DNA of 64,000 bases from Harmothoe impar (taxonomy: Eukaryota; Annelida; Polychaeta; Phyllodocida; Polynoidae): contig OX381710.1 of the NCBI GenBank assembly GCA_947462335.1, positions 30,867,004-30,931,003 of the forward strand, read 5' to 3'. Positions 47,401 to 54,200 of the stretch are shown here, piece after piece. A program made the position numbers and the translations under genes. The notes under the pieces were generated by a model, which saw only the letters and a list, made by a program, of their open reading frames with translations, was not told where the DNA came from and did no database searches. Each line of letters begins with the position of its first letter. Within the stretch, counting starts at the first letter, position 1.

Positions 47401-50400
47401 GCACAGAAATCGTCGCAATGAACCTGTTTAGCAAGGTAGGCAACCACCTTAAGTCTAAGTCAATAGTGTTTAAAGTATTCATCAATAATAAAAAAGGAAA
47501 AGCTACTGACCAGAGGCATTAGCAACATGGGGAATTCCGTGGGCCGTTGTGTTCCCCTTAAATTGGTGCCAAATGACTTGGTATCCCCAATCTGCGCTCT
47601 GCTCCTCCAGGCCCTTCTCCAGGTGCTCCTCCGTCATGATGGATGGGTGCACCATGGGTAGGCAGTTCGATGACCTGCTACTTTTGCCGCTCCCTATCTG
47701 TCACAGTGTTAAAGAGCCTCATCTTGTATGACATTATATTACCTATTCTATTAGCTTGATCAGCATGTGACCTACCTTATTAGAAAGATGAATTATTTCT
47801 CTTTAAAGACTGATGGGATATTTCTTTTTATTTATATATATATATATATATTTTATAAATATCACACACTTTACATTTAGATATATGTGAGCAGCCAAGC
47901 AGAAAGGATGGTCCCCGCGGGATTAGTTCCGATTTTAGCCACCAGGGGGCGCCACTATGGCCTAAAATGAAAGAATTAGGCTAAAAATAGCTCTTGGGTA
48001 CTTTTTTCTGGAGAATTCAATAGGATTACATAACACATTCCATTTTTGGTGAAAAGCTTCCATATTTGGAACGTAAAAAGAACGTTTTAGAGCCTAAATG
48101 TGTGTCTTTGTTGATATGTGTTGCCATGGAAACGTGATTTTCATTCTAAATTAAGATATTAAGTAGCTCATTGATAAAATGATTCATTGGGATTACTATT
48201 GTCAAAACAGAATAGAATTATCATTTCTAGATTAAAATCTATGGCCTATAGGATAAAAATGTATGATCATTTTCTAATTATTCTAATTATGCTAATTACA
48301 TAGAGATATCTAGGAAACTAAGGGACTTGGAGCTTATTGGGGTTTTGGATAGGGCAATGCCCACCCATATTCATCCAGTCATTTCTCAAAAACTAGAAAT
48401 GATATCTTCTTGTGTAATATATCACTGGAAAGCTTATGATATAAATTTTAAAGTTGACATTTTCATTGGATATCCCTTTCCCCTTGCCTGTACACATATT
48501 TCCTATTGAAGAGATCAGTGATTTGGGCTGCGGACCATGACTCAGGGGCCGTACATGGTATACGGTTGTATGTGAAGGGGGAGGGGGCTAAAATAAAGAT
48601 ATCTCGAGGCCTGATACACAACAACAGGATATACTTTCTATATATGTAACTTTCTTTACATTATCTCCAATATCCTAGTCACAGTTGTAGGGTGGGGGCA
48701 CCTGTTATGAATGCTCCTGGACCATTAATAGGTGACCATCTTTAGATGATCGATTCGACACATTTAAAGTATGCACATTTTAACATGGTTACCCCACTGG
48801 ACACATATGATATATCAGCATATATTCCTGAAGGAAAATTCCTTCCTCAAATACAAATCAGTATGCATCTAATATGTTGATTTCAAAAAGTTGAATTGAA
48901 CCTAAAGTCGGACACCTCATGTCAGAAATGATCCTTGAGTCGGACACTATGATATGATTATGATAAACAGTAGGTTTTTAAGTGATACCCTAGTGGATAT
49001 AGTCAAACTCAACATATTATTATGTCCCTCAAACAGTTAGTAAATAGAAGAACTATTCCTTAATTTAGAGTAGTTCTGCTCCATTTCAATGTTGAGTGCC
49101 TGGTTCAGCACCATCACTGAAGGCACATACCAAGGGACCTGGAAATTGGGAAACAGAATCCCGTTACCAAAGGGCGGAGACCTGACTTCTGTGAGCAACT
49201 GGAGACCAGTGTGTCTCCTCAATGTGTGCAGCAAAGTGTGTGAGAAGCTGCTACATAGTCAACTACTGACCCACCTGGTCTGCTACAACTACCTGTCTAG
49301 CAGACAGTTCGGTTTCATTCTGGGTAGGAGTACCACAGGTGCCATCTTTGGCCTGACACTTGAGCTCTACAATGCCTTGAACACTGCCTTCCGCATTCCT
49401 ATTCTTGGATCTGTGGAAGGCTTTCAACACAGTGAACCATGTGATTCTACTCAGGAGTACGGTATGGACGAAACAGCTGTGGGCTGGTTTGCTAGATACC
49501 TAGAAAACTGTCAACAATGTACCACAGCAAACAACCAACGAAGTGACTCAAGACATGTAACATGCGGTGTGCCCCAAGGATCGGTCTTGGGGCCACTGCT
49601 GTTCCTCCTGTATATAAATAGTGTGGTCACCTGTATGAGTGCATACATGTATGCAGACGATCTGGCTGTGATAGCGACAGGCAGAGATCCAGCAAAAATC
49701 CATATGCTACTGCAAACCAACACCGCTACTGTACATAGGAAACTGGTGCACAGAAAACCGGCTGACAGTCACTGATAAACTCACATTATGGGGGTATACC
49801 CAAAAGGAACAAGGCTTGACATAGCTGGCTTAGATGTGACGCTCCAAGGAAAGAATCTGCTCAGCAAAGTACAACAGTACAATTACCTTGGCCTTACAAT
49901 TGAACAGCACATGACACTTGGTCCACAGTGCAACAAAATCATTGGCATGGTCAGGAACAGACTGGTTCAACTAAAAAGGATACGGATGAGGAGGGGTAAG
50001 GAGGCCTGTCTACCCATCTACAAACATATGATCCTACCAACAATGGAATATGGCCACATCCTCCTTGATAGAGCACCAGCTTGGGCAATGCCTAAACTGC
50101 AGGTCCTGCAAAATGACTGCCTGAGGGTCTGCGATAAACGATCCACGGGACATTGATATACCAACGCTTCATGTAAATAACAATGCCACCATGCAACATG
50201 AGAGATTGAACCATCAGATTCTGGCATATATGTACTCGCTGGCACAGATGGAAAGCAATCGAATTGCCCCCCAATGAGAGTTAACAGGGAATATCAAAAT
50301 CAAAATCAAAGTCCAGAGACCAGTAAAAGACATTTTCTACTGCAGCCTACTGTACCATGGGTGTAAGCTCTGGGTTAGGCTCACATCTGCATGAGCAACA

Positions 50401-53400
50401 ACATCAACTGACAAAGACTCTCTTCTTGGGCATGTTGGAAAAGCATGATCTAAGACCATTAAACCTGCCATCAAATTATTGACACTTGACTGACTATTCT
50501 GCAAATGTGAACTATCTAAGAATTATCATTCGATGTACATAGCTTTGGCATAGAATGTGAAAACTCCCAGTGTAATGAGATTTTATTTGCCAAATAAAAA
50601 TTACCAAAACTCAAAACTCAAACTCAGGTATTCCATACTAGTCAACCTATTAGTACTAATATTTTGCAACTTTTTTAGTATTAGATAATCAGGTCAAAAC
50701 TTGTTAACAGCGTAATACAGTGTAATAATAAAGTGTGCCTTTACCCTAGTACCAACTAGCCCAGCTTCCAACAGTCACAGAGCTTGAAATACGCAGTACA
50801 AGACTCTACAAGAATGGGAATGAATACTTTATATATTTATATCATGATAGTGTGCACCCAGGCCCATGGCTGCAAGTCCCGGTGTGTGAGGTCAGTGTGG
50901 CCTCTCTGTGCACCCATACACCTCTAGCTCTATTAGGCACTAGCGAGATACTGGTGGCGCCATCATGTGTTCCTCTGGTACCAATTGTATCCCCCTGGTC
51001 ACCAGGGACCAGCCCAGCCAAATATTATGTCCGAGATTAGGGTACAAACATGGCCTAACTAATGTGATTGGCTTGTAGCTAGACTTTCCTTAGTATGTCA
51101 CCTGTCCATGATGGTGTAGTGGTTAGCACTGTGGCTTTGTTCTAATCCCTCCCAAGCCAGTTGCATCTTTGTTTACAACCCTTTTTATTTATTTAAATAG
51201 CTTTGTTAGGAAATTAGTTATATTGAGGTGCACCCAATGTAATAGGTTAGGGAAACAGAACAATTATCTAACCATTGAAAATAATAATATAGAGGTAATC
51301 TGATTGTTTATTTATTGAAACAAAATGCTATGGATTATAAACCAAGCAACCTTGGTGTGGATTCGAAGCCAGCACCTTTGCATTGGCAAGCCACAGTGCT
51401 AACCAGTACACTATCATGGACTTGTGACATAAGGAATGTCCAGCTCCAAAAGCCACTCACATTACTTAGGCCATGTTTATACCCTGATCTCATCCACGAG
51501 ATTTGCCTGAGCTGGTTGCTGTAGGGTAGAGGGGTGACACTGGTACCATTAAGCATGGCGTTGTCCACTGGACATCCTGCTAGAGCGGAATACCTCCACC
51601 ACTGCTACTACAGGCTATATGACAGAAGTCGACCTGGCCTATAGGCCTATAGCTTAGAAAACATCATATATAACCCCGAAATCTTTACTAAATTGATATT
51701 ATATAAGAGCATGTGTATTTCTACATGGTATTCCCCCATAAAAATCCATTTTAAACCAACATTCTGAATATTTGCATTTTCGCCCGAACTACCTACATGC
51801 CATGGGTATATGCAAGTGTGCTTAAAATGAATTAGTGTGTGATAAAGTACGCTTGGCTCAATTATAAACTGGCTAAAATGTTAGTAGTGCGTATTCCACC
51901 TGACGTCCTTCATACATCAACTTTTTCACAATTATGACTCAGCTAATTAAGACTAGTCGCAATATAATGAATTAACAATAGATGTAATTTGGAGCCAACC
52001 ATAATGGGTAAACAACAAATGGATCACGTAGGATCAGTTGCATGCATGCTATCAGATCTTTGCTGTTGATATCTAGATATCTAGTCACTGCATATCAAAT
52101 TGATTGTCAATAAAAAAAAGGAATGCAGTTTATCTGGAAGTACTGTCGCCTACTAATGAAGCGTTATACATTATGTAGGCTTTTTGTACTAGTGTTGAGC
52201 AGTGTGCATGCAACCAAGCCACTAAAGCAGAAAGGATAGTCCGTGGGGGATTAGTTCCGATTTTTGCCACCAGGGGGGGCGCCACTATGGCCTTAAATGA
52301 AAGAAACAGGCTAAAAAATGCTCTAGAGTACTTTTTTCTGTAGAATATGATAAGAATACACAAAACATTCCATTTCTGGTGAAAAGCCTCTATATTTGGA
52401 ATGTAAAAAGAACGTTTTAAGGCCTAAATGGGTGTCCTTGTTGATATGTGTTGCCATGGAAAGATGATTTTCATTCCAAATTGAAAAATTAAAGATAGCT
52501 ATTGATAGAATGATTCATGGGGGTTACTATGGTAAAAAAAGAATAATGATACCATTCCTAGATCAAATTTTATGACCCATACAATGAAAATGTATGATAT
52601 ATTTCTCATTATCATAATTACGCTAATTAGACAGGGATATTTGGGAAAATATGAGACTTAGAGCTTATTGGGCTTTTTGGTAGGGTAATGCCCACACATA
52701 TTCATGAAGCCATTCCTCGAAAACTAGAATTGATATCTTCAAGTGTAATACATCATTGGAAAGCTTATGAGATCCATTTTAAAAGTGTATTTTTCCTTGG
52801 AGTATCCTTTTCCCTTGCCTGTACACAAACTTCAAAAGATAAGTATTTCATGAAAAAATGTGCAATAGATGCAAATCTGTATAAGTTATGGCTGTATAAT
52901 TATGGCAATATGGTATTAGCTATAATAGTGGAATTACAAATGGACAAAGGTCTGTATAGGCTCTCCACACTATTCGATTAACAGTTCCTCTGGGCATCAG
53001 GTGAATAACCGTTACGAATATTTGAAGAGAACTCATGTAAAATACTTGTGGATATTATACACCTTTTAGAGAATGACGAAATTGATCATTTAAGGGAAGC
53101 CTAGTGTTTTGATGTAATAATGCCTTTTATCACCAGTGCTGCATTCATGCATCATGCCGACCTGTTGGGAGTGTATTAACTACGTATAGGGTTGGCAGTA
53201 TGCATTCCTGCCGGGTCCATCCATCAGTTCATGCATCATAACAACAAAAAGCGTAATGCATTAAAACACTACGCGATACTTAACTGTTTGAGAGGGTTAG
53301 GCTAACGTGTCAGCGTCAGGGATCAGCATGGCACATATTCTTCTCTTTTATCCTCACAGATTCACATAACGGTTTTCGGTTGGCCCACTACAGTCATAAT

Positions 53401-54066
53401 GTTAGCAAACTTAAGGAAGAGTCAAGATGATTTCCCGGTGCAATATATCAAAATTTACTGTACGTCTAAGTTTTCCGATTATAAGATTGGACTTTGTCTC
53501 ATAAGAAAGACTAGAATTTACTTAAGGTAAACAGTGAGGTGTGACACAGAACCCCCATTAAGCCGTTCTTATTTACTGAACCAACAGCTAAAGACAAAGA
53601 CCAAATACTTTCCTCACATACAACCACTTCTAAGTAAATGGCATTTTGCGCTTACCACTGCTATACATCTATTCACTCAGAGGGAATACGATGATTTATG
53701 AAAGCCAACACGCTTTAGATGAATTTCAAATACATTTTCCAAGCGTATAATGCCTTGCTTCATCCAATGAGTTCAAGGGATCACTACCGGTAGAAGCACC
53801 CCCCCTATTATTTGTAGATTTGCATTGAGACGCTTCTATCTCTGAATTTCTCATTGGTTCTCTACTGCAAGCTACCATGCTCAATGTTTAGGTTGAGCTT
53901 CTCCCCAATTATAAATACACACCCATCTATATGAATACATTGCCTTCTTTCGGTAACGAACGGATATGCATGAGAGATCAAACTGAAGTCTATGCTTACT
54001 ATCATTAAGAGATGTAGAACTTACCCGTGTTGTCGTTAGCTGCTGAGTGCTGGCTGCTCCTGTCAT
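25254..54066 (-). CDS. ENaC/ASIC-family channel subunit with an inserted C-type lectin domain
   Basis: Sixteen exons on the minus strand, 5' to 3': 54066-54025, 47697-47511, 45992-45809, 43370-43207, 39781-39601, 38460-38242, 36121-35952, 32802-32643, 31488-31388, 29568-29405, 28547-28437, 27567-27435, 27167-27095, 26905-26848, 26602-26453 and 25547-25254. Intron phases in order are 0,1,2,1,2,2,1,2,1,0,0,1,2,0,0. The sum is 2391 bases, or 796 residues and a TAA stop. Domains: HG motif at 67-68, TM1 about 82-103, polybasic sites at 154-159 and 182-185, lectin domain 194-323, Thr/Ala/Pro stalk 327-382, finger/thumb/palm about 384-699, TM2 and GFS filter about 703-730. The family forms trimeric amiloride-sensitive or ligand/proton-gated sodium channels in the plasma membrane. 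Known members are about 500-700 residues; the excess here is the lectin and stalk. The start codon and the exon 4 donor are uncertain. Two adjacent genes are the alternative, but phase continuity argues against it. Confidence 0.8.
25791..26395. mobile_element. TIR element filled with AAAATCGACA motifs
   Basis: A perfect 18-bp terminal inverted repeat, ATGTGCCTCTACATGGGT (25791-25808 and 26378-26395). Inside, AAAAATCGACACGCGCGACA-like words recur near both ends, with a long G run at about 26133-26150. About 605 bp. It lies between the last two channel exons. Confidence 0.8.
26453..26602 (-). CDS. Channel exon 15: pre-TM2 palm strand
   Basis: Fifty codons in phase 0-0. They contain RNLLKVEVYFEELNWESITE, which matches the conserved pre-TM2 strand (LNIYFxExNYxTIEE) that couples the palm to the pore. 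A less conserved loop (GRIPGILDDPNDPDK) lies before it. The donor is TTCACG|GTAATG. Confidence 0.92.
26848..31488 (-). CDS. Channel exons 9-14: finger, thumb and palm of the ectodomain
   Basis: Six exons: 31488-31388, 29568-29405, 28547-28437, 27567-27435, 27167-27095 and 26905-26848. They hold the family landmarks in order: YFNPILGNCYTFN; GLSLVLNV with AGVRLVAH and MPFPEDEG; the TSIGLRQ stretch; RYSNCIEDGF; SCSKTCYQKELTAQCDCADP; CKQDV with FECDCPSPC; and SQVWFTSSVSSGQWP. The conserved thumb cysteines and the palm strands are all present. No stop or frameshift interrupts the reading. All splice sites are GT-AG. Confidence 0.93.
27900..28020 (+). pseudogene. LINE reverse-transcriptase relic
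   Basis: Translation around 27919-28010 reads VKVNGITSDKLIKSGVPQ and then ILGPLL. This matches the region before and at reverse-transcriptase motif B (GVPQGSILGPLLF), with the Gly-Ser changed. It is a short fragment in a channel-gene intron; AATAAAGAATTTTGAATTGA near 28303 may be its 3' end. Confidence 0.6.
28859..29197. mobile_element. Foldback element with ~75-bp inverted ends
   Basis: The left end GGCTGTGTCTCACCAGATC and the right end (reversed) GGCTGTGTCTCACCAGGTC continue as diverged inverted copies containing TTTGAxxGxxTGCCATC words. About 340 bp, in a channel-gene intron. Confidence 0.7.
29862..31205. mobile_element. Long foldback element, ~1.34 kb
   Basis: The 100-bp ends are inverted copies: GATTCTGGCTTGTGAGACCC (left) against GATTCTGGCTCGTGAGACCC (right, reversed), then GCTAAGCTGGCAC against GCCAAGCTGGCAC. 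The interior has CAAGGTCAAGGTC runs and a 30573-30842 minus-strand open frame with a basic stretch (VVKGKARKGKIRS) that I could not identify. Confidence 0.65.
31865..32359. mobile_element. TIR element with 11-bp target-site duplication
   Basis: The direct repeat GAGAGTTGGCC lies at 31865-31875 and 32349-32359. Just inside are inverted ends CAGGGGGGCGACTT and, reversed, CAGGGGGGCGACTC, followed by matching TACCGGGAKGTGTGGTC blocks. CCCATA words repeat inside. About 475 bp. Confidence 0.8.
32643..32802 (-). CDS. Channel exon 8: finger domain with CQYDGRLC
   Basis: Acceptor GGTGAGCAG|GTTCTG and donor ACAAAG|GTGAGA, starting in phase 1 and ending in phase 2. It ends with NELLIDCQYDGRLC, which matches the conserved C-x-(2,3)-G-x-x-C of the ENaC/ASIC finger region (as in ILSCxFxGxxC). 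The first part is acidic and helix-like (AELFTELLADLPVAEKSAL). An inverted, diverged copy of most of this exon lies at 34747-34870. Confidence 0.88.
34133..35380 (-). pseudogene. CR1/L2-like LINE relic interrupted by an exon copy
   Basis: On the minus strand, 35351-35166 reads IIESWLRYN and DISLPGMTLV (endonuclease start), and about 35140-35060 reads VHKPPKGNKKTAYKQLLELI. From 34740 down to 34133 it reads KATGVDHIRGCVVKD, KALEKLIHQQLL and VVFLDLRKAFDTVNH (reverse-transcriptase motif A). Frames are broken. A 124-bp fragment of channel exon 8 sits between the two parts in the opposite sense. Confidence 0.75.
34747..34870 (+). pseudogene. Inverted partial copy of channel exon 8
   Basis: Positions 34747-34870 on plus match about the last 120 bases of the exon that lies on minus at 32643-32802 (for example GAGCTTCTCATTGACTGTCA in both), with a few substitutions and a +2 indel that breaks the frame. 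Similarity stops at ACAAAG|G, the exon's donor boundary. It is a duplicated exon fragment, not a functional exon. Confidence 0.9.
35436..35516. repeat. (GAAA)n microsatellite
   Basis: A run of AAAG/GAAA units with one short interruption. It lies immediately before the 35578 hairpin in a channel intron. Confidence 0.95.
35578..35681. repeat. 104-bp hairpin (foldback), CAGAAAAGTGAGAGTCA ends
   Basis: The arms AGAAAAGTGAGAGTCATTGT (35588-35607) and, reversed, the same word starting at about 35671 pair almost perfectly for 40 bp around TGACTCTCAGG. Related ends occur near 39186, 43500 and 45235. Confidence 0.85.
35952..36121 (-). CDS. Channel exon 7: Thr/Ala/Pro-rich mucin-like stalk
   Basis: Acceptor AAAGCCAG|CACTG at 36121 and donor ACACCAG|GTGGGA at 35952, with intron phase 2 before it and phase 1 after it. 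It encodes about 56 residues, almost only Thr, Ala, Pro and Ser, built on repeats of TAAPAA and PAATAA. It is a typical O-glycosylated spacer. The DNA is a 9-base-periodic GCN run that could change length by slippage. The plus-strand reading gives an Ala/Val-rich open frame that is only a shadow. Junctions on both sides are in phase with the lectin exon and the ENaC finger exon. Confidence 0.75.
36394..36590 (-). pseudogene. LINE reverse-transcriptase C-terminal relic
   Basis: The minus frame MDNIVVPTRVLRANAKVK with SPLLRGMEDWNRLPPETQ matches the tail of the intact LINE ORF (SPLYRGMLEWNELTDATQ). It ends in a stop. Only the last ~60 codons are present. Confidence 0.7.
37100..38110 (-). pseudogene. 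L1/Tx1-like LINE C-terminal relic
   Basis: Minus frames from 38110 to about 37146 read GERRLRLLDFESMVRSSQLHWIKRL, PWSMKITCEEINHTPLFLCL and RILPCRRYLFKRKG, then CLYCGQEDNIAHFLLYC (zinc-knuckle-like end), with several frameshifts. This is the style of the C-terminal part of L1/Tx1-type reverse transcriptases. An identical type of end is seen at 60680. Confidence 0.65.
38242..39781 (-). CDS. Channel exons 5-6: C-type lectin domain
   Basis: Exon 39781-39601 and exon 38460-38242 are joined in phase 2. Together they give about 130 residues with six cysteines: CSIQLY, RWCYELS, SQCEQNG, GACLYAD, PSACTAS and VMCQTS. This is the long-form C-type lectin pattern with an extra amino-terminal disulfide. 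Fold landmarks are CYELS near the start, KWIWPSGE (the WxW strand) and the final VMC. The classical Ca2+/sugar motifs EPN or QPD and WND are missing: KKPTG and ANHLFEP sit in their places. Mannose- or galactose-type Ca2+-dependent binding is therefore not predicted. The domain is extracellular, between TM1 and the channel finger region. Confidence 0.85.
38491..38906. mobile_element. TIR element, GGCCACTTGAAAA ends
   Basis: AAGGCCACTTGAAAAAGATCAG at the left and, reversed, TAGGCCGCTTGAAAATAATGATCAG at the right. About 415 bp and AT-rich, right next to the lectin exon 38242-38460. Confidence 0.6.
39186..39420. mobile_element. Foldback element with GGGAGTC motifs
   Basis: Inverted ends ACAGAGAGAAAAGA (left) and ACAGAGAAAAGAAA (right, reversed), then AAGGGAGTCCGGGTTGCCTCC against AAGGGAGTTTAGGTTGCCTCC. 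About 235 bp, between polybasic exon 4 and the first lectin exon. Confidence 0.7.
40112..40640. repeat. 165-bp tandem repeat, three copies plus a partial
   Basis: AAACTAGTGACATGTCCATA recurs at 40241, 40406 and 40571, and GGATATTCCCAA recurs at 40283, 40448 and 40613, giving an exact 165-bp period. The copies make fake open frames. Confidence 0.92.
41480..41670. repeat. Tandem repeat of ~35-bp GGGAACCATAACTTGGGAGA units
   Basis: About five diverged copies of GGGAACCATAACTTGGGAGA followed by AGCAGGTGAAAATCT or AACAAGTGCCAATCT. The words resemble those around 39900-40060, so both may belong to one repeat family. Confidence 0.75.
41968..42980. mobile_element. 1.0-kb element with perfect 22-bp TIRs
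   Basis: GGAAGGTTGCCAAAATTGG with the following ACC at 41968-41989 is repeated exactly, inverted, at 42959-42980. The interior contains several more TTGGACC or GGTCCAATT words in both orientations. No transposase frame; nonautonomous. Confidence 0.88.
43207..43370 (-). CDS. Channel exon 4: polybasic linker with two furin-like sites
   Basis: Acceptor TCTCTTTTAG|CTCTCT at 43370. The frame that completes exon 3's phase-2 codon is open for 54 codons and contains SGRRRRKRNVS and, 23 residues on, HSRQRRANS. Both fit the furin consensus R-x-x-R (the first also R-x-K/R-R). The next exon needs phase 1. Three weak GT donors in this reading, at 43233, 43244 and 43206, all give phase 1, so the downstream end is uncertain; I use the last. 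A bridging exon of phase 2 to 1 is required between TM1 and the lectin exons, which supports this one. The role (proteolytic activation) is inferred from vertebrate alpha/gamma ENaC. Confidence 0.55.
43690..44700. mobile_element. Repeat family B, copy 1 (TTGGCCCAATATTGGCC-rich TIR element)
   Basis: The ends GCCCAGGTAGCAAGGGTATA and, reversed, ACCCAGGTAACATAAGTACA are followed by ATTGGGCCA words. The interior is about 1 kb, with many TTGGCCCA and TGGGCCA boxes clustered near both ends. A second copy lies at 62502-63998. Apparent open frames here are repeat shadows. Confidence 0.85.
45120..45236. repeat. Foldback related to the CAGAGAAAAGTAAAGGAGTC family
   Basis: GGAGTCACAATCACTTGACC on the left and GGGGACTCCTTTACTTTTCTCTG on the right form a loose inverted pair with several internal AGAGTCA words. 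It shares its end with the elements near 39186, 35578 and 43500. Confidence 0.5.
45809..45992 (-). CDS. Channel exon 3: TM1 and first extracellular strand
   Basis: Acceptor TTTACATAG|GAAAG and donor AAAGAG|GTAGGT, starting in phase 1 and ending in phase 2. The hydrophobic run from LFWILITLG to LYLSF is TM1. It is followed by the family signature LKFPAITVCNINPVK, which begins the extracellular region. The basic residues KLRK lie on the cytosolic side, consistent with type II-like entry of TM1. Confidence 0.93.
47511..47697 (-). CDS. Channel exon 2: cytosolic N-terminus with HG gating motif
   Basis: Acceptor GTGACAG|ATAGGG and donor GCCTCTG|GTCAGT, ending in phase 1. It encodes the cytosolic segment just before TM1. 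The key feature is FKGNTTAHGIPHVANAS, the His-Gly motif that is conserved across the ENaC/degenerin family and needed for gating. In-frame ATGs at 47655 and 47637 could serve as starts. Confidence 0.88.
47888..48500. mobile_element. Repeat family A, copy 1, with CTCF-like motif
   Basis: About 610 bp, from GAGCAGCCAAGCAGAAAGG to CCCTTGCCTGTACACA. It contains CCACCAGGGGGCGCC at 47939-47953 and, further on, GTTGCCATGGAAAC. It shares blocks over its whole length with 52193-52828 and, with an internal deletion, 62192-62469. No coding frame. Confidence 0.9.
49040..50620 (+). pseudogene. CR1/L2-like LINE relic with reverse transcriptase
   Basis: The frame at 49089-49775 reads LTSVSNWRPVCLLNVCSK, RQFGFILGRSTT, VTCGVPQGSVLGPLLFLLYI and AYMYADDLAVI (YADD motif). 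A frameshifted stretch replaces motif A. After a further shift, 49788-50156 carries the thumb and tail (MEYGHILLDRAP). The 3' end is probably near 50600 (GCCAAATAAAAATT). Frameshifts and stops make it dead. Confidence 0.8.
51105..51420. mobile_element. Inverted pair of tRNA-like ends
   Basis: The left arm at 51105-51137 and the right arm at 51388-51420 are 33-bp inverted copies with two mismatches (core GGTTAGCACTGTGGCTT). The minus reading continues into a B box, GGCTTCGAATCC (51370-51359). It therefore looks like two head-to-head tRNA-derived heads, only one with a B box. Confidence 0.65.
52193..52828. mobile_element. Repeat family A, copy 2, with CTCF-like motif
   Basis: Same order of blocks as copy 1: AAGCAGAAAGGAT, GATTAGTTCCGATTTT, CCACCAGGGGGGGCGCC at 52267-52283 (two extra G), GTTGCCATGGAAA and CCCTTGCCTGTACACA. 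Diverged by substitutions and small indels. Confidence 0.9.
53102..53272. mobile_element. 170-bp TIR element (TAGTGTTTTGATGTAATAAT ends)
   Basis: TAGTGTTTTGATGTAATAAT at the left and, reversed, TAGTGTTTTAATGCATTACG at the right. A related but more diverged sequence occurs around 2400-2510 (TGCCGACCCTTGGTATGATG and AAAAAGGCATAGTTTATTAA). Confidence 0.7.
54025..54066 (-). CDS. Channel gene, probable first coding exon
   Basis: An ATG at 54066-54064 opens 14 codons (MTGAASTQQLTTTR) up to a strong donor CGG|GTAAGT at 54025/54024. The frame stays open upstream to 54102 without another ATG. The phase-0 junction joins in frame to the exon at 47697. The ATG context is weak (ttgATGa). In-frame ATGs at 47655 and 47637 in the next exon are alternatives, in which case this exon would be 5' UTR. 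Confidence 0.5.
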
Positions 54067-54099
54067 CAAGTCCCTTAACGTACAGAGCCTTTGCCGCCT

Positions 54100-54200
54100 C
54101 ACTCTGGCACGTGTGTTGACATGACGTCATTCCATGGCTAGCGCCTATTGTTGGTATAGGGCACTAGCGCATTAGGCTATTGGGGCTGCCATCTTGCCTG
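54100..54200 (-). promoter_or_regulatory. Probable promoter of the channel gene (E-box and CRE-like)
   Basis: Just upstream of the first exon on the minus strand are a perfect CACGTG at 54108-54113 and a perfect TGACGTCA at 54122-54129. The region is locally richer in GC than its surroundings. No clear TATA box was seen. The position fits a proximal promoter; assignment is by motif and location only. Confidence 0.35.

Larger units (their letters stand above)
47698..54024. other. First intron of the channel gene, repeat-filled
   Basis: No supported exon was found. It contains two family-A repeats, a LINE relic, a tRNA-like inverted pair, a TIR element and a (TA)n run near 47835, with AT-rich sequence between them. 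Confidence 0.6.
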
